A DNA stretch of 64,000 bases from Enoplolaimus lenunculus (taxonomy: Eukaryota > Nematoda > Enoplea > Enoplida > Thoracostomopsidae). Below, in pieces: positions 13,172 to 24,995 of this stretch (positions are counted from its first letter, which is position 1; every line of letters begins with the position of its first letter). Below the pieces are notes generated by a model. The model saw only the letters and a list, made by a program, of their open reading frames with translations, searched no databases and was not told the DNA's origin. The stretch is taken from NCBI GenBank assembly GCA_030248215.1, contig JASANG010000072.1, positions 62,001 to 126,000 on the forward strand, written 5' to 3'. The position numbers were made by a program, and so were the translations under genes.

Positions 13172-13350
13172 TGGGTTGCGTTATACTTTCATCAACTGGT
13201 TGCCGGCGTGGGGAGCCACATGCCGCCGTGAGCCGGTGTGCGACAGCGTGCGGTATTTTTTAACAAAACGTTTTACAGCGCCGCGTGCCGGTGCCCGGTA
13301 AAATGATTACCGTGCCGCGTGCCGGCGTCCGGCAGCATGAGCCGGCGCGC
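13172..13350. mobile_element. GGGTTGCGCTATA-family fragment
   Basis: gggttgcgttatactttcat is the left terminus, followed by GC-rich GCCGGCGTG/GTGCCGGTG units. The right terminus is missing. Confidence 0.55.
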
Positions 13351-13458
13351 GGCCAAAAACAGTTGAAAAAAGTCTACATTAATAAGCGTAACTTGCTGTG
13401 TTAACCCACTCGTAGTATGAGCATTTTGACGTTCGGGTTTCCCTGGATTATCTAAGCA

Positions 13459-13556
13459 TGTGATAAACCTAAGCAAAAAATAGTCTAAAACTTATGTTTA
13501 ATAGTACTATATTGCAGTCCCGCAGAAAAACGTTCCTCCCACAGTTCTTTACATAC
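13459..13556. mobile_element. TTAGGC-family MITE remnant
   Basis: Contains the family's aaacctaagcaaaaaatagtc core and a right end ending in CAGTTCTTTACAT. The left terminus is lost. Confidence 0.5.
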
Positions 13557-14105
13557 GTCATTCTATCGATGAAAATGTATAAAGTATTTTTCTTCTGTGT
13601 TGGAATCAAAAAAACAACTCACATTTTTCGCTCGTTTGCGTTAAAAATTTTTAGCAAAACCCTGTTTACAGCGATCACCGCCCGTGGTGAATCCAGAAAT
13701 TTCGGTCAAGTGAGACCACGCGATACCAGCATAAAGAAAGCTCGCGATTGAAACGAACGAGAAACTAAACGCAAGTTTAGTATTAAATCTTAGCGCTAAC
13801 TTGTCGTTTTGATCCATGTTTAGCGGCCGAATCTTGGGTGGCCCGTGGCCTTTAAATCCGGCCACTGATTACTGCCAGTTAACGGGAATAATTTCTAGAA
13901 GCCACAAAAAACCATAAAAAATTAAATAATAATTATTGCGAGCAGAGTAAAATTCAGCTTTTAAATTAAAATTTAACAAATTATACACACAACCAATTAC
14001 CCTGTAAATAGCGATATGATTAGTCCGTCAAGGATTTCATGACAAGCGCAATCTGTTAACGCATAAATACCATAACGGATGTAGCATTAATATTTTTGTT
14101 ATTAA

Positions 14106-14145
14106 AAACAACAACAACAACAATAACAACAACAAAGACAACAAA
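14106..14145. repeat. AAC microsatellite
   Basis: aacaacaacaacaacaataacaacaacaaag in otherwise unique DNA. Confidence 0.85.
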
Positions 14146-14941
14146 AAACTGCTTTCAGTATCCCGAGTTTTTTTTCGATCAACTCGTGTCCATTTCCATA
14201 TGCTCAACCTTTTACCAAGGACATTCGTGTTTACCTTCTATCAACTGAACACATGACAGCTTGCCAGATTCAACTTTCGTAAAATAACAAATTAATGAGC
14301 TTCGCTATTTAGTTTGATAAACAAAACGCTTATTGGCTGATTAAAATTGACTCAGGTTAGCTCAGTTGGACTGGTGATAAAAATTCGACAGTGGCATTTT
14401 GAGCTAACAGACTCACCAGTCACAAGTTTAGCAGAATACTTTACATGACGCAATACTTTTTTTATTTTGTTGACTGGCTATAACTTCAACCAACCCTCAG
14501 GGCATTTTTCCGAGTACGTCTGGTAGCCAGTCCACCCCTACAGGTTCGGTTAATAGCAAATAATTTAAACAAAAAAAATTTAAAAAAAAATTCAGCATTT
14601 TCCGCTTTTATTTCTAAAATAGCACAAAAATTGCAATAGCGCTAAAGCAACACGTGAACGCAACGCAACGCAACGCATACGCTAGATTACACTGCAAAAA
14701 TTGCTTTATTTTAAATAAAACCGATGTGTGTATGAAATATCCTTGAATGAGTCCCTTGTGACCTTAATGCAGCATTGCTTGTGTGCAAAATTTTGGCTTT
14801 CAAAATTTGGTATGAACGTTACAAGGATGCGACCAAATAACAAGTCAATATCATGACAGTAGGCTAAGACTAAACACAAAATTACGAAATAATATACAGG
14901 TATACACATAGAGAAACAGAAATACTTAAGCCTAAGCTTTA

Positions 14942-15012
14942 GGGTTGCGCTATAGTTTACAGAAGTGCCGCGCGTCGGCGCCCAGAGGCGCGCGGCTGGT
15001 ATAGCGCAACAC
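14942..15012. mobile_element. GGGTTGCGCTATA element, minimal copy
   Basis: 71 bp: GGGTTGCGCTATAG to TATAGCGCAACAC, flanked by TTA and TAA. The interior is almost only GCCGCGCG-type palindromes. Confidence 0.75.
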
Positions 15013-15580
15013 TAAGTCTAAAGCACTGTAGAAACCTTTACCTAAGCCTAAGTCTGAGCCAAAGCGTAATGTTTAACCTTAAATGCAGGGGAAAAGTGTT
15101 CAAAGCCTCATATAGATTCAAGTATTAAGCGAAAGATAAAAGTATCCGGTTATGGTTGTACACTTTACTTCGAACAGGCCTAAACCTAAGTCTAAACGTT
15201 GAACCAAAGTTCACAATAAATCCTGATCTTTAAGCCAAGTGATAGCAAAATGTGAAAATTTTTCACGTGGAGTAAGCGCACAGAGTTCGAAATTATCCTA
15301 CTTGTAAACTTTAAGCTTGTTTTCATTAATACTCTAAACATCCAGCTGCACCCTATTTCAAAAACCAGCTGGTGAGGCACAAATACGAGCAGAAAGTTTC
15401 TTCTGAGAAATTGTTTCATACTTTATTTTGTTCACAAAATTTTAAAATTTTATTTTCTAAAATATTTTTCCGAGACACTTGTTTTCTCAATTATATTGTT
15501 TCTCAATATCGACTGAATATAATTGTTATGTACATAACTTAAATTTTGTTAGCAGGATTGATAGAATAATTTCTGGATCC

Positions 15581-15735
15581 GGCCAATGTAAAGAACAGGG
15601 GCGGAACAGTATTATAAGCATATTCCTAAGCCTAAGCATAAGCCTAAGCCATGCAAAAATATTAGCCTATAGCCTAAGCTTCCTCTTTTCTAGGCCCACA
15701 AAAAACGCTCCGCCACTGTTCTTTACATGGGCACT
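15581..15735. mobile_element. TTAGGC-bearing MITE, second subfamily, reverse orientation
   Basis: Ends GGCCAATGTAAAGAACAGGG and CTGTTCTTTACATGGGC. It has the GGGGCGGAACAGT shoulder of the 18116 and 37319 copies. Internal CCTAAG units; flanks are too mutated to show a duplication. Confidence 0.8.
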
Positions 15736-16969
15736 GGCTTCTAAAGGTAAACAAAGTTACTTGAGTTTCGGTGTGGTCACCCGAGCGGAAGTTTTGCGCA
15801 CGCCCGTAGTTTAAAACGGCACATATATACAATTCACTCTCTAGAAACCAATGTCAACTAATAAACGCACCCTCACAGGAATTCGTAATTAAAAATTATG
15901 AACACCACAGAATATCAATTGTGTTCATAAACAAATCAATTTTAAATGGTATCGTGTAAAGACTTTTGTTTGCGCAATTTGCATATTAAACGTGACGAAA
16001 CTCTAACTTAAACAGCCAAAACTGTTTTACTTAAATTTTCGATCTGGTCAATTTTATGGCAAAAATTACTGTCATCAATCAATTTTTGCAGCACAAATGT
16101 ATATATAACACGAGTTGCTAGAATTTTATTAATTTTGTCAAATACGTAGTATATATTCTTATATTCTAAAAAGTTTCTGCATTCTTGTTACTTTTTAAAA
16201 ATAATTAATGTATTTAATTGCGAATTATAATAATAAATCCATGAATTTATTAGTAATTTAAGTAATATAACTTAAAATGACCTTGGTTGCAGATACATTA
16301 CTTAAGTCAACCTCTGACTTTAAGTCAAGATGTAAGTTGGAAGACTGACTTCGATTTCAAGGTCTAAGGGTATTGATCAACACAGATTAAGCAATGGCAT
16401 TTTGTTATTTCATTTGAAAAATCAGAATAAGAAGTTTCAAAACTGGTTCACGTTTCGTGACAATATCGAGTAAACTCAATCGAAATTCCGGTTTCTGTCA
16501 GATCTGAACTTAAAGTCTTGTCTCTGCAACTAAGCCATAATTAAGTTTTATCTTTGTAGGCACACGAGTCAGCTGAAAACAGTGAAACTATATAAAACAT
16601 CATAAAAATATATTATGGCAGTTGAGTTGTGTTGGCAATGATCATAACAAATTTTGAATAACATGAACCAATATTTGGCCTAAATGATTTGCAAAATAAA
16701 CCCGACCAATAAGCAAACTAAGTTCCTCCAACTATTGTTCTGCCTCGACGAGATGTTTAACTCAAACAAGACAAGCTTAATGCTTGGATCGATTTTACGA
16801 CGCTCAGCTTACAATAAGGGTTACTGTACAAGGGTGCTATTTTCCTTTGACTAGCTAAATAGCTTACTGTATCACAGCTTTGAATAAAAGGTATCAAACA
16901 GAACAAACCAGACAAACGGATTACCTGCGGGTATGATTTGTTGCCCCTGTAATAAGCTATCGCAATCGC

Positions 16970-17078
16970 GGCCCATGAATAGATAAATGCCGGACCCTTT
17001 TCCGCTGGATAAAATAGAGTAAGCTTAACCTTAGGAATATGCTTATACAACTGTTACGGCCCTGTTCTTTACATCGGC
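16970..17078. mobile_element. TTAGGC-family MITE, internally deleted
   Basis: Short copy (GGCCCATGAATAG ... GTTCTTTACATCGGC) with only a trace of the hexamer array (ccttaggaatatgc). Confidence 0.7.
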
Positions 17079-17399
17079 TTTAATTGCAAAATATTATAAA
17101 GAGTTAAGAACGCACAGAAACGACAATAAATCACAGTTGAAAGCACGTTTATACTGCATGATAAACATATTATTTCTTGTGCACGCTATCAATTATACAC
17201 CTTATTGCTTGCAAACACAAGCAGTTTTATGCATGCAATTGTACTTAAAATTGCAATAACTTCATAGTATTGCAACCCACGTATGATGATAAAGTTTTCC
17301 GGCCTTCTCTAATAAAACCTGTCTCGCAGGCCCTGTTATCGAACACAGCATGAAATATGCGTGCTTAACATTGGTAACTTTTTTTATTATAAACTTTCA

Positions 17400-17625
17400 A
17401 CGTTAAATATATATACATTAATACATACATGTGTGCATACATACACAAACATATATTATATATTACATATATAAATATATATACATTGATGCATATATGC
17501 ACAAACATATATATTATATAACATATATAAATATGTATATATATACATTGATGCTTACATGCACAAACATATATATTATATATATACATATATGTATATA
17601 TGTATGTATGTATGTATGTATTTAT
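17400..17625. repeat. AT-rich tandem repeat
   Basis: ACAAACATATAT recurs at about 17446, 17501 and 17562 within nearly pure A/T sequence, ending in a TATG microsatellite (17602-17620). Long open frames here come from composition. Confidence 0.85.
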
Positions 17626-17984
17626 GTACATAAAGTTGTTTCATTAATGGTCGGTGGTTCTCTTGAGCTTTTTCGCTTTGATAAGTTTGTTTAAACAAAC
17701 ATTTTGTTCAATAAGAAATCGTGAGCTGCTCCTTGATAAATATCGTGTGTCGCTATAAAAGATGCTTTCAAACTTGGTTATAAATTCACACTCTTTTTTT
17801 ATAAAAGCGTCACCGAAGAACACAACATAAACACTTTTCTAAATGTGTAAAAGCGTGAAATAATCTACATTTTAAGCATCGTTCATGATGAAATATCGAA
17901 AAAAAGTATATGAAAGACACGAGCAATAAACTATAACAACAGATTAAAGCGACGGCATGTTCGGCAACGCTGTTACGGTCTTTA

Positions 17985-18362
17985 GCCGGACCGTAGACAG
18001 AGGGTGGCCAAGAGGGCTCAGTCCCAGCTCGAAAGAACGCTGCACACCCTTGGAAAATTTTCAACCTTGATTGTAAGTCATCGAAAACCCATGTAGGCCG
18101 CAACTTAAAAATAATGGCCCATGTAAACATCAAGAACGGAACGTTTTTTGTGGAACTGCAATAGAGTAAGCTTATGCTTTAGACAATTTTTTTGCTTGGC
18201 TTAGGCTTAGGCTTAGCCTTAGGAATATGCTCATTCTTACACTTAGGCTTAGGCTTAGGCTTAGGCTTAGGAGTATGCTTATAAAATACTGTTTCGCCCC
18301 TGTTCATTATATTGGCCAAAATGTTTAGCCAATCACCAAACAAGATGAGCTAGCTACGGGCG
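17985..18362. mobile_element. CAGGCCCGTAGCC-family MITE split by a TTAGGC MITE
   Basis: Left part (ggaccgtagacagagggtgg ... TTGTAAGTCATCGAAAACCC) and right part (gagctagctacgggcgtg) are separated by the element at 18116-18317, giving an order of insertion. Confidence 0.75.
18116..18317. mobile_element. TTAGGC-bearing MITE nested inside another element
   Basis: Starts GGCCCATGTAAACATCAAGA and ends at a ATTGGCC terminus, with two TTAGGC arrays of about four units. Flanks aaaataat / aaaatgtt match at 6 of 8. It interrupts a CGTAGCC-family element (17985-18362), so it inserted later. Confidence 0.85.
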
Positions 18363-18823
18363 TGCTGACATGTGAAAATTGCTAAAAATAAACGAATTAT
18401 ATTTGTGAATTGTGAAATTAGCATGCAAACAGTTCGGTTTCAATCAGAACAATGAAACTGATATCATTAACCTGCACCTAAACTTTAGAAAACAACGTCA
18501 ACTACAGTTCAGTGTTTACCCGTTGTATGCATAAAAATTAATATTTATTAAAATAGTGGCGAATTCAGTAAACGTCGGATTTTTTACACCCCCCAATTTA
18601 ATAGTTTAAATCGCATTTTTAGCAAATTTTTTGATATTTTAAGAATAACCAATTTTGTTCAACGCCCAACATTTTTTAATTTTAGTGGTAAAATTTGCCA
18701 TATTTTTTTCTTGATTTAGAGTGAAAACACATTATGAGCTTTTTGATGAATCGAATTGCGTCGTAAAATTCCCAACACGGTTTCTTATCTTTTGCCGTGG
18801 ATTTACCAAGGCATTAAAACATT

Positions 18824-18971
18824 GGCCCGTGTTACTTTTAGGGCCGTCCCGGGTTCTGGTGGGTCTGTAAAAGTGTAGGATTACATTCTAGACTGCATTT
18901 TTGCTTAGGCGTAGGCTTAGGCTTAGGAATACACTTAATCTGCTGTCACGGCCCTAAAAGTAACATTGGCC
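18824..18971. mobile_element. TTAGGC-bearing hAT-like MITE, intact
   Basis: GGCCCGTGTTACTTTTAGGG to AAAAGTAACATTGGCC with a perfect 8-bp duplication aaaacatt (18816-18823 and 18972-18979). One short hexamer array. Confidence 0.92.
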
Positions 18972-19082
18972 AAAACATTAATGCAACGCCGTGTGCTTTT
19001 AGCAATTTCGTAGACTGCATTAAAAGTAAAAAAAGTACCAGCTCGCGCAGTGTTGTTACCCTATCGACTCACTTTTTCTCAA

Positions 19083-19215
19083 CAGTAGTACAAGCATATC
19101 CGTAAGCCTCAGCGTAAGGATAAGCCTATAAGCTTAAGCGAAAAAATAGTCTAAAGCTTAAGCTTACTCTATTGTGTGGTCCGACGAAAAATGGTTCGTC
19201 TCTGATCTATACATG
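19083..19215. mobile_element. TTAGGC-family MITE, degenerate
   Basis: CAGTAGTACAAGCATATCC followed by scattered CCTAAG-like hexamers and a decayed right end (ctgatctatacatgg). No terminal repeats with duplication remain. Confidence 0.55.
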
Positions 19216-20739
19216 GATGAATAAGTATGACAAGAAAATTTTAAAATTGTATAATGTTGCAATTTGTCTACAATTCTGCAACTTCGCTTCCATGACTTAG
19301 GGATTGGACCAAAATTGTGTTCGTTACAACTGGTCTCTGGCTATTTCAATGTCGCAATTTGTGAATCGCAGCTGCGCTCAAACTTATTTGCTAACTACTG
19401 ACAAGTGCAACATACATTTGAGAATATTCCGAGAGTTTACACCAATAATTGCATATTGCATTTGCTATGCAACCAAGCATCCATAAGTTTCACCTAAATT
19501 AAACAATAAATGCTCGCTTATGAAAAAAAACGTAGAAATATAGAGAAAAACATAGTTTTAACCCGTTTGTATATATTTAAAAAAGTAAACATTCAAATAT
19601 AAATATAATATTTCAATCTGTAAGAATCATACGGTGTGCTACTCATAAGTGGAGTACATTGAACGTGTGTTAATGTGTGCATGGGTTACCTGCTCTGCTC
19701 ATTCACACTTAATATTTTAATATGAAATTGAACAAAATCACAGTTTGCTGATCTCAGTCTGAACGACAGATACAACGTGTCTATTTTTCTTAAAATGCAA
19801 ACATAAATCGGAAGGAAAAAATTATTGCATTCATATGTTTGTAACAAAACGCAAACATTTGCACACACACACTCTCGAACCACAGAGCTGAAATCCAAGT
19901 TTACAGTACAACATTAATGTTCAGTTTACACTAAAATTTAGAATCATGAGTTAGTGTTCAAATGTGTAGCCAGATGATCATTTCAGGAGCGGATAACCTA
20001 CGTCTATTTGGTTTTTCGGCGACCGTGGACCTGTATAATGCTATTCTACAGCCGGTAAAAGTGTCTTTTTTGAGTGTTTACAAAAATTTTGGGGGTTCGG
20101 GGAGGATATTATATCCCGACTATCCCCTGTCTTGCGTACGCGTCAGACTCCGTTGTTGCACAAAAGCAAAATAGTTGTATATACTTAATGCGTACAGTAG
20201 CAACGCAGTTTGTGAACGCAATTAAGTTTTCTTGCAAAATTGTAATTTTCTGCAAACAAAAGCAGTACAATTTGTGCGTTGTGCGTGTGCACTTTTATAT
20301 GCATGCAGCTATGACCTACGCAGTCACAAATTAGCATTTGATGCAATCCGTAAGTGTTTTGGAGATTTGAGTAAATTGACAACTTTTTGTCAAATCTGAA
20401 CACTTTATTAGCCATGATTTGATGCGATTTCAAAGCTGTGTTCACACGTGCATATTTTTCGGTCAAACAAATTTAGCTTTCTTCATTCCAATTATATATA
20501 CCTAATGTAAGATCAACTCAACTTTTTAATTAACGCGCTGTAATTTTAACGTTAAATTGTAATTCAGCTTGATAAAAGTAGTAATAATTGAAATTAATCC
20601 AAATTGCTAACATCAGAAGTGGATGATATTTAACAAGATTGTGCAACTACTTGACCTATACGTAGTCGGTCCAGTAGCGAAGTGCGAGCCTGGGGGAGTC
20701 TAGCCCCCCCTGGAAAAAAACTTGGCCCAAACGAAACGC

Positions 20740-20885
20740 ACTAAACAGATGAATTTTGAAAAATTATGCACAAATTTTACTACCGAAATTGCCGGAACCT
20801 TCGACAAAAATTGCACCGGAGCCGAAGGCCGATTTCCTGCCGGAACCGTAACCTTAGGCAGACCTCCGGTTGCACCCTGCACAAG
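20740..20885. mobile_element. Fragment of the 34070-type CAGGGTGCAACCGG element
   Basis: Shares ttgcacaattttactaccgaaattgccggaacc-type sequence and a CGGTTGCACCCTG terminus with the inverse of 34180-34300. Only one end is present. Confidence 0.65.
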
Positions 20886-22575
20886 TTGTACCTCCGGACA
20901 GCTTGGACAAAAACGCAATGTGCGCTGGGTACACACTTTTGTACACAGGAGGATGGTCGCACAGTCTTGTAAAAAGAGTTATCGTCGACTCTTGCTAATA
21001 TTTAAAGTTTACTAATTTAAAAAACTGCCCCTTTCGTGGCTTAACACAACTAGTTTTGTCAAAATTTACTAAATTGCTGTTCGATAAATCTTCGGTATAT
21101 ATACATACATATTCTACGAAATCCTAAAGATATATTTCATCTAAATCTTAAAACCAGTCCTACGGACTCCCTTCCAGAACAGTTTTCGAAATATTCCGAC
21201 ATGATTCGTGCAACTTTGCAATTGCCCTAATTCTTGCGAAACGAAGAGAAAACGTGCCCTTAAAACATGAATATTAACGGCAAATCATGCAAGTAAAAAA
21301 TTGTTTCTTTTGTTGCTATGCAAAGTACAATTGAATTAATCTTAAAAGTCGCACAATGACATAAACGTGCAATCAGCAAGTTTACACGAAATTATTTACT
21401 TAAAAGCGTGAACATCTTAATGAAACAAGCTTAACAAAATTAAATTATAAATGAAAGATAGAAACTTAAAATTTGCATTTATTCGTAGAAAATTCATAAA
21501 TGAAAATTGCTTAATTCGCAGCAACTAAGCAGTCGTTGTAGCTTATCGTAAAATTGAACGAAATATGTATAGAATGTACCTTACCAGATTATACAAATTA
21601 CCTTAGGTTACATAACCAAAAAAAAATCATTCTTACGTTTAAGAAGCAGTATTTTTACATCACAAAATGATTTCGATAAAAAACGACCAAATTTTTGATA
21701 AATCTAAACATTCGATATGACGTTACGCACAAAATGATGCATATATTTGATATTGCACCCAAGTATAACACCAGCAAATCATATACAACCATATTATTTA
21801 AGGCGAGAGTTGATTTAAATTTGCTCATGACTGTAAACAGTTTCGCTACTGTATGCGTGTTTGGTCGGTATTAAAGCACCAAGTTCAAATTACGCCACAA
21901 CGAAAAAGTTGTTGTTGTTGTTGTTATTAACTAATTTTTATCTGAGCACAACAACTCTTGCAAAGTTTAATTCATAGCACAAACTTTTGTGTTTTGAATG
22001 CAACTAAACTGCAAACAAAATCAAATTTATGATCTGGAGCAGTGCATGCAACTGTATATAGTAGCAATTTTGTTGTTGTTTTTGTTGCCTTTTATGTGTT
22101 TTCAATTCAATATATACATATGTATATATATCGCTATGAACAAGTCGAAATCACCACCAATACATGCATTTGGTCATTCTATTTCGAAGCTTCACGGTTA
22201 CACCCACATCTGAACAAGACCAAGATTCTGAGATGGGTATTTGGACGAACAGAAGCCACAGTAACCAACTTTGGATAGGTTTTCACACAAGCGAGTCAAT
22301 TTAAAATATCGTCACGTTTAAAATTTCACATTTGTACCTGTTTGGATGTTCTGCTGCATAAAGATGCCTGCCCTACGTTCAAATTTTAAGTTATTTCTTC
22401 AGTAGCGTTTTACCAAGTCTTGATAACATTTTTGCAATACTTCAAAGTTGAAGATTTGTGTTTAAAGCTTTCTATTTGATGTTTTCGTTCTGTTTTTAGC
22501 GTATAAGAACAAAGCCTAAACGATACGAGTTGATATGTTTTCGTAGTTTTCATTTATGAACAAATTGAAACATGT

Positions 22576-22630
22576 TGAATTATTATTATTATTATTATTA
22601 TTGTTATTATTAATAATATTAATATTATGC
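22576..22630. repeat. ATT microsatellite
   Basis: About 16 ATT/TTA units, imperfect toward the 3' end. Confidence 0.9.
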
Positions 22631-23675
22631 CGTTTGCTTCATCATTCGTTTCAAGTTAAAGTGCTATTATAACATGATCTTCGGTTCACTGGTTCAAAAG
22701 TGACAAGGTCTATCCCAACTGTTGATAGTGCTTAATGCAGCTATGAACTGGTTTGGCCAAAATCATAAGTTATTGATCAGCTATTCCCAAAACAAAACAA
22801 TCACCTGATGAAGAACTAATTTTGTGCCCTTATGACTTTGAATTTTTTGTAGGTTGTGCATATTCTGTAATTTTCGCCACCAGCAATTATTGTAAGTATT
22901 ACTGCACATAACCTCAACAACGATTTGTGAGACAGTTTTCAGCCGCTGCAAACACATATACAAATCGCTATTTGAACTGCTTGTGTGTTCATCTTTGTGC
23001 AATTTTTGCGTAAAAAATTAATGATCTCTATGTAACAGCTCATACAAATTCATTATACAAACACATACACATTAATATACAGTTGCGAACAAGTGTGTAG
23101 GGTGTGCAAAATCACAGCAAAAGCTGTAATACATATGTATTTGCGAATAGTACTCAAGATTTCGTACGTGCAACCACGACGTCACACAAAGCGCACAGAT
23201 TGTGAGCAAAAAAAAGTGCAAAAACGCAATTTGCAAAAATGCATGCAAACTGCAAACTTTATGCAACCAAAGCAACAACAGCAACAAAAATCACGTTATA
23301 TTATCTAAAATAGCGCAGCACACAGTTGCGCATGTACTTGCACGAAATAGAACTCTGAGAACAGCAATAAAGGAAAACGATATATATTGACATACAAGGA
23401 ACAACACTTCATTTTTTGGGTTGAAGTAAAATAGCAAACAGAGCAAAAAAAACACAAACGAAGAAAGAAACAGACACAGCTGTGCAATTAAAAGCAACAA
23501 AGAAACGCACCAAAATGCATTAAAAATACAACGGTAGTTTATTTATAAAACACAAAATGCGTGAAGTTTGCTAGAATTTTTTGCAATATATATGAATGAC
23601 CTGACCTAAATATAAAATGATGCAAAGATTTTGTGCAGATATTTCCAAGCGTTGCACTTCGAAACAAAACCTAAA

Positions 23676-23977
23676 GCCGTAATCACACGTGCAAGTGTTT
23701 GCTGCGAGAACTTGCATGTGCAACTTGCATGTGCAAGTTTGGACACAAAGCAGCTTTGAAGTTCGTGCAGCTGCACATTATTCACTGGAATTCATGCTAT
23801 TGAATTTAATTCGCACCTGTGAACGCAGTGCAGGTCGGTTGAATTTTGTGCACATGCAGTTTGATTGGTCAATCAGAATGTTCCTTTGTTCCTTGGAAAA
23901 TACTTGCAGCTGCAACTATTTCGTGCATGTTCAAACTGCGAGTTCTCGCTGCAAAAATTTGCACGTGTAAATGGGTT
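23676..23977. mobile_element. CAGCTGC-rich MITE, TTAA-type (piggyBac-like)
   Basis: Imperfect terminal repeats of about 45 bp (AATCACACGTGCAAGTGTTT ... and inverse of GCAAAAATTTGCACGTGTAA) each with a TGCWGCGAGAACT motif. The right side abuts TTAA (23978-23981). The interior repeats GCAGCTGCA. Confidence 0.75.
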
Positions 23978-24461
23978 TTAACGTTGTAGCAAAGTTTAAA
24001 TACTAATTTTTGTTTACAAAATTATATACATATAACATTGACAGCTAAATAATTAAATAATAAACATAATGGCCACGACTAAATTAATATATTCACAAGT
24101 CAGATTAGCAACGCCAACATATGTAAACATGACCAGGATGCAAGCTTGTGAAACATGCTTGTCCATGTGTATACACAATATGTGCGGTGCGCATTGTCTG
24201 TTATGCTTGCTTTCAGCATAACTCATATAGTCGACGACAGAAGCAGTTGGCGGGCGTCTGTCTATGATCCGTACGTCTCTAGTACGATCCTCAATTTGCA
24301 GGCCCGCCTTTCCAGCTGCTCAGTTAAAATGTCTGAAGTCCGGTCCATACATAGAATGACACGGCACATCTGGATTCCAAATAATTAAACTGGCAAAATT
24401 TTGTTTCCAGTTGGAGTAATGCTTAGTTTAATCTTAGCAGACAGGTCCCAGACGGGCCCGT

Positions 24462-24621
24462 AGCCAAGCGGGGGCTAGGGGGGCTGCGCTGCCCTGAAAA
24501 CTTTTTGGCCCCTCTAGAAGATGTTTAACTTTGCTTGTAACTCATTGAAAACCTTTAAATGCCCCTCCTGAAAATTTTTTAGCCCCCCCCCCATAGCAAG
24601 GTGGGATGGCTACGGGTCTGG
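24462..24621. mobile_element. CAGGCCCGTAGCC-family MITE
   Basis: GGGCCCGTAGCC and inverse GGCTACGGGTCTG ends. Full-length copy with all family blocks (GCTTGTAACTCATTGAAAAC and AAATGCCCCTCCTG). Confidence 0.8.
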
Positions 24622-24779
24622 TCTCAAAGCTTCAAAGTAATGCAAAATTGCAACAGAACAACTACATAGCTAATGTAACTTTCGCATGGTAAAGACTGTA
24701 TCTACTGTCCACAATATTGTGCTCTTCCTTTCACACATTCAGACTGTCAATGAGTCCTGTTATTAACAGGCCGCTAAAA

Positions 24780-24995
24780 ATACGTCACAAAACGTCAGTG
24801 CCGGAGCAGACTAGGGTGGGTGCTCTCCCCAAACTTCCGGATGGGGGCCCCCAACTTTCGAGCGAAGCGAGCGAGAAGCCAGACGCATTTTATAACTTCA
24901 GCGGTTTTTGTTTCAATCGGTTAGGGTGGGGACCCCTTTAGAGGTGAGGACCCCCCAAAGTGGGGTATGGGGGGTGGCTGCACCGGCCCTGCAAA
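24780..24995. repeat. Dispersed GC-rich repeat with GAGCGAGAAGCCA core
   Basis: cgagcgaagcgagcgagaagccagacgcatttta, then ggtggggaccccttt and ggtatggggggtggctgc. It is related to 9990-10285 and unusually GC-rich. No clear ends. Confidence 0.5.

Larger units (their letters stand above)
19216..23670. other. No recognisable gene
   Basis: Unique AT-rich DNA apart from the element fragment at 20740-20885, a partial fold-back fragment (20616-20660, 20890-20960) and microsatellites. Open frames are short and compositionally random. Confidence 0.5.

Noticed and set aside
17365-17694. Overlapping Tyr/Ile/His-rich frames on both strands
   Set aside because: Compositional frames in an A/T tandem repeat.
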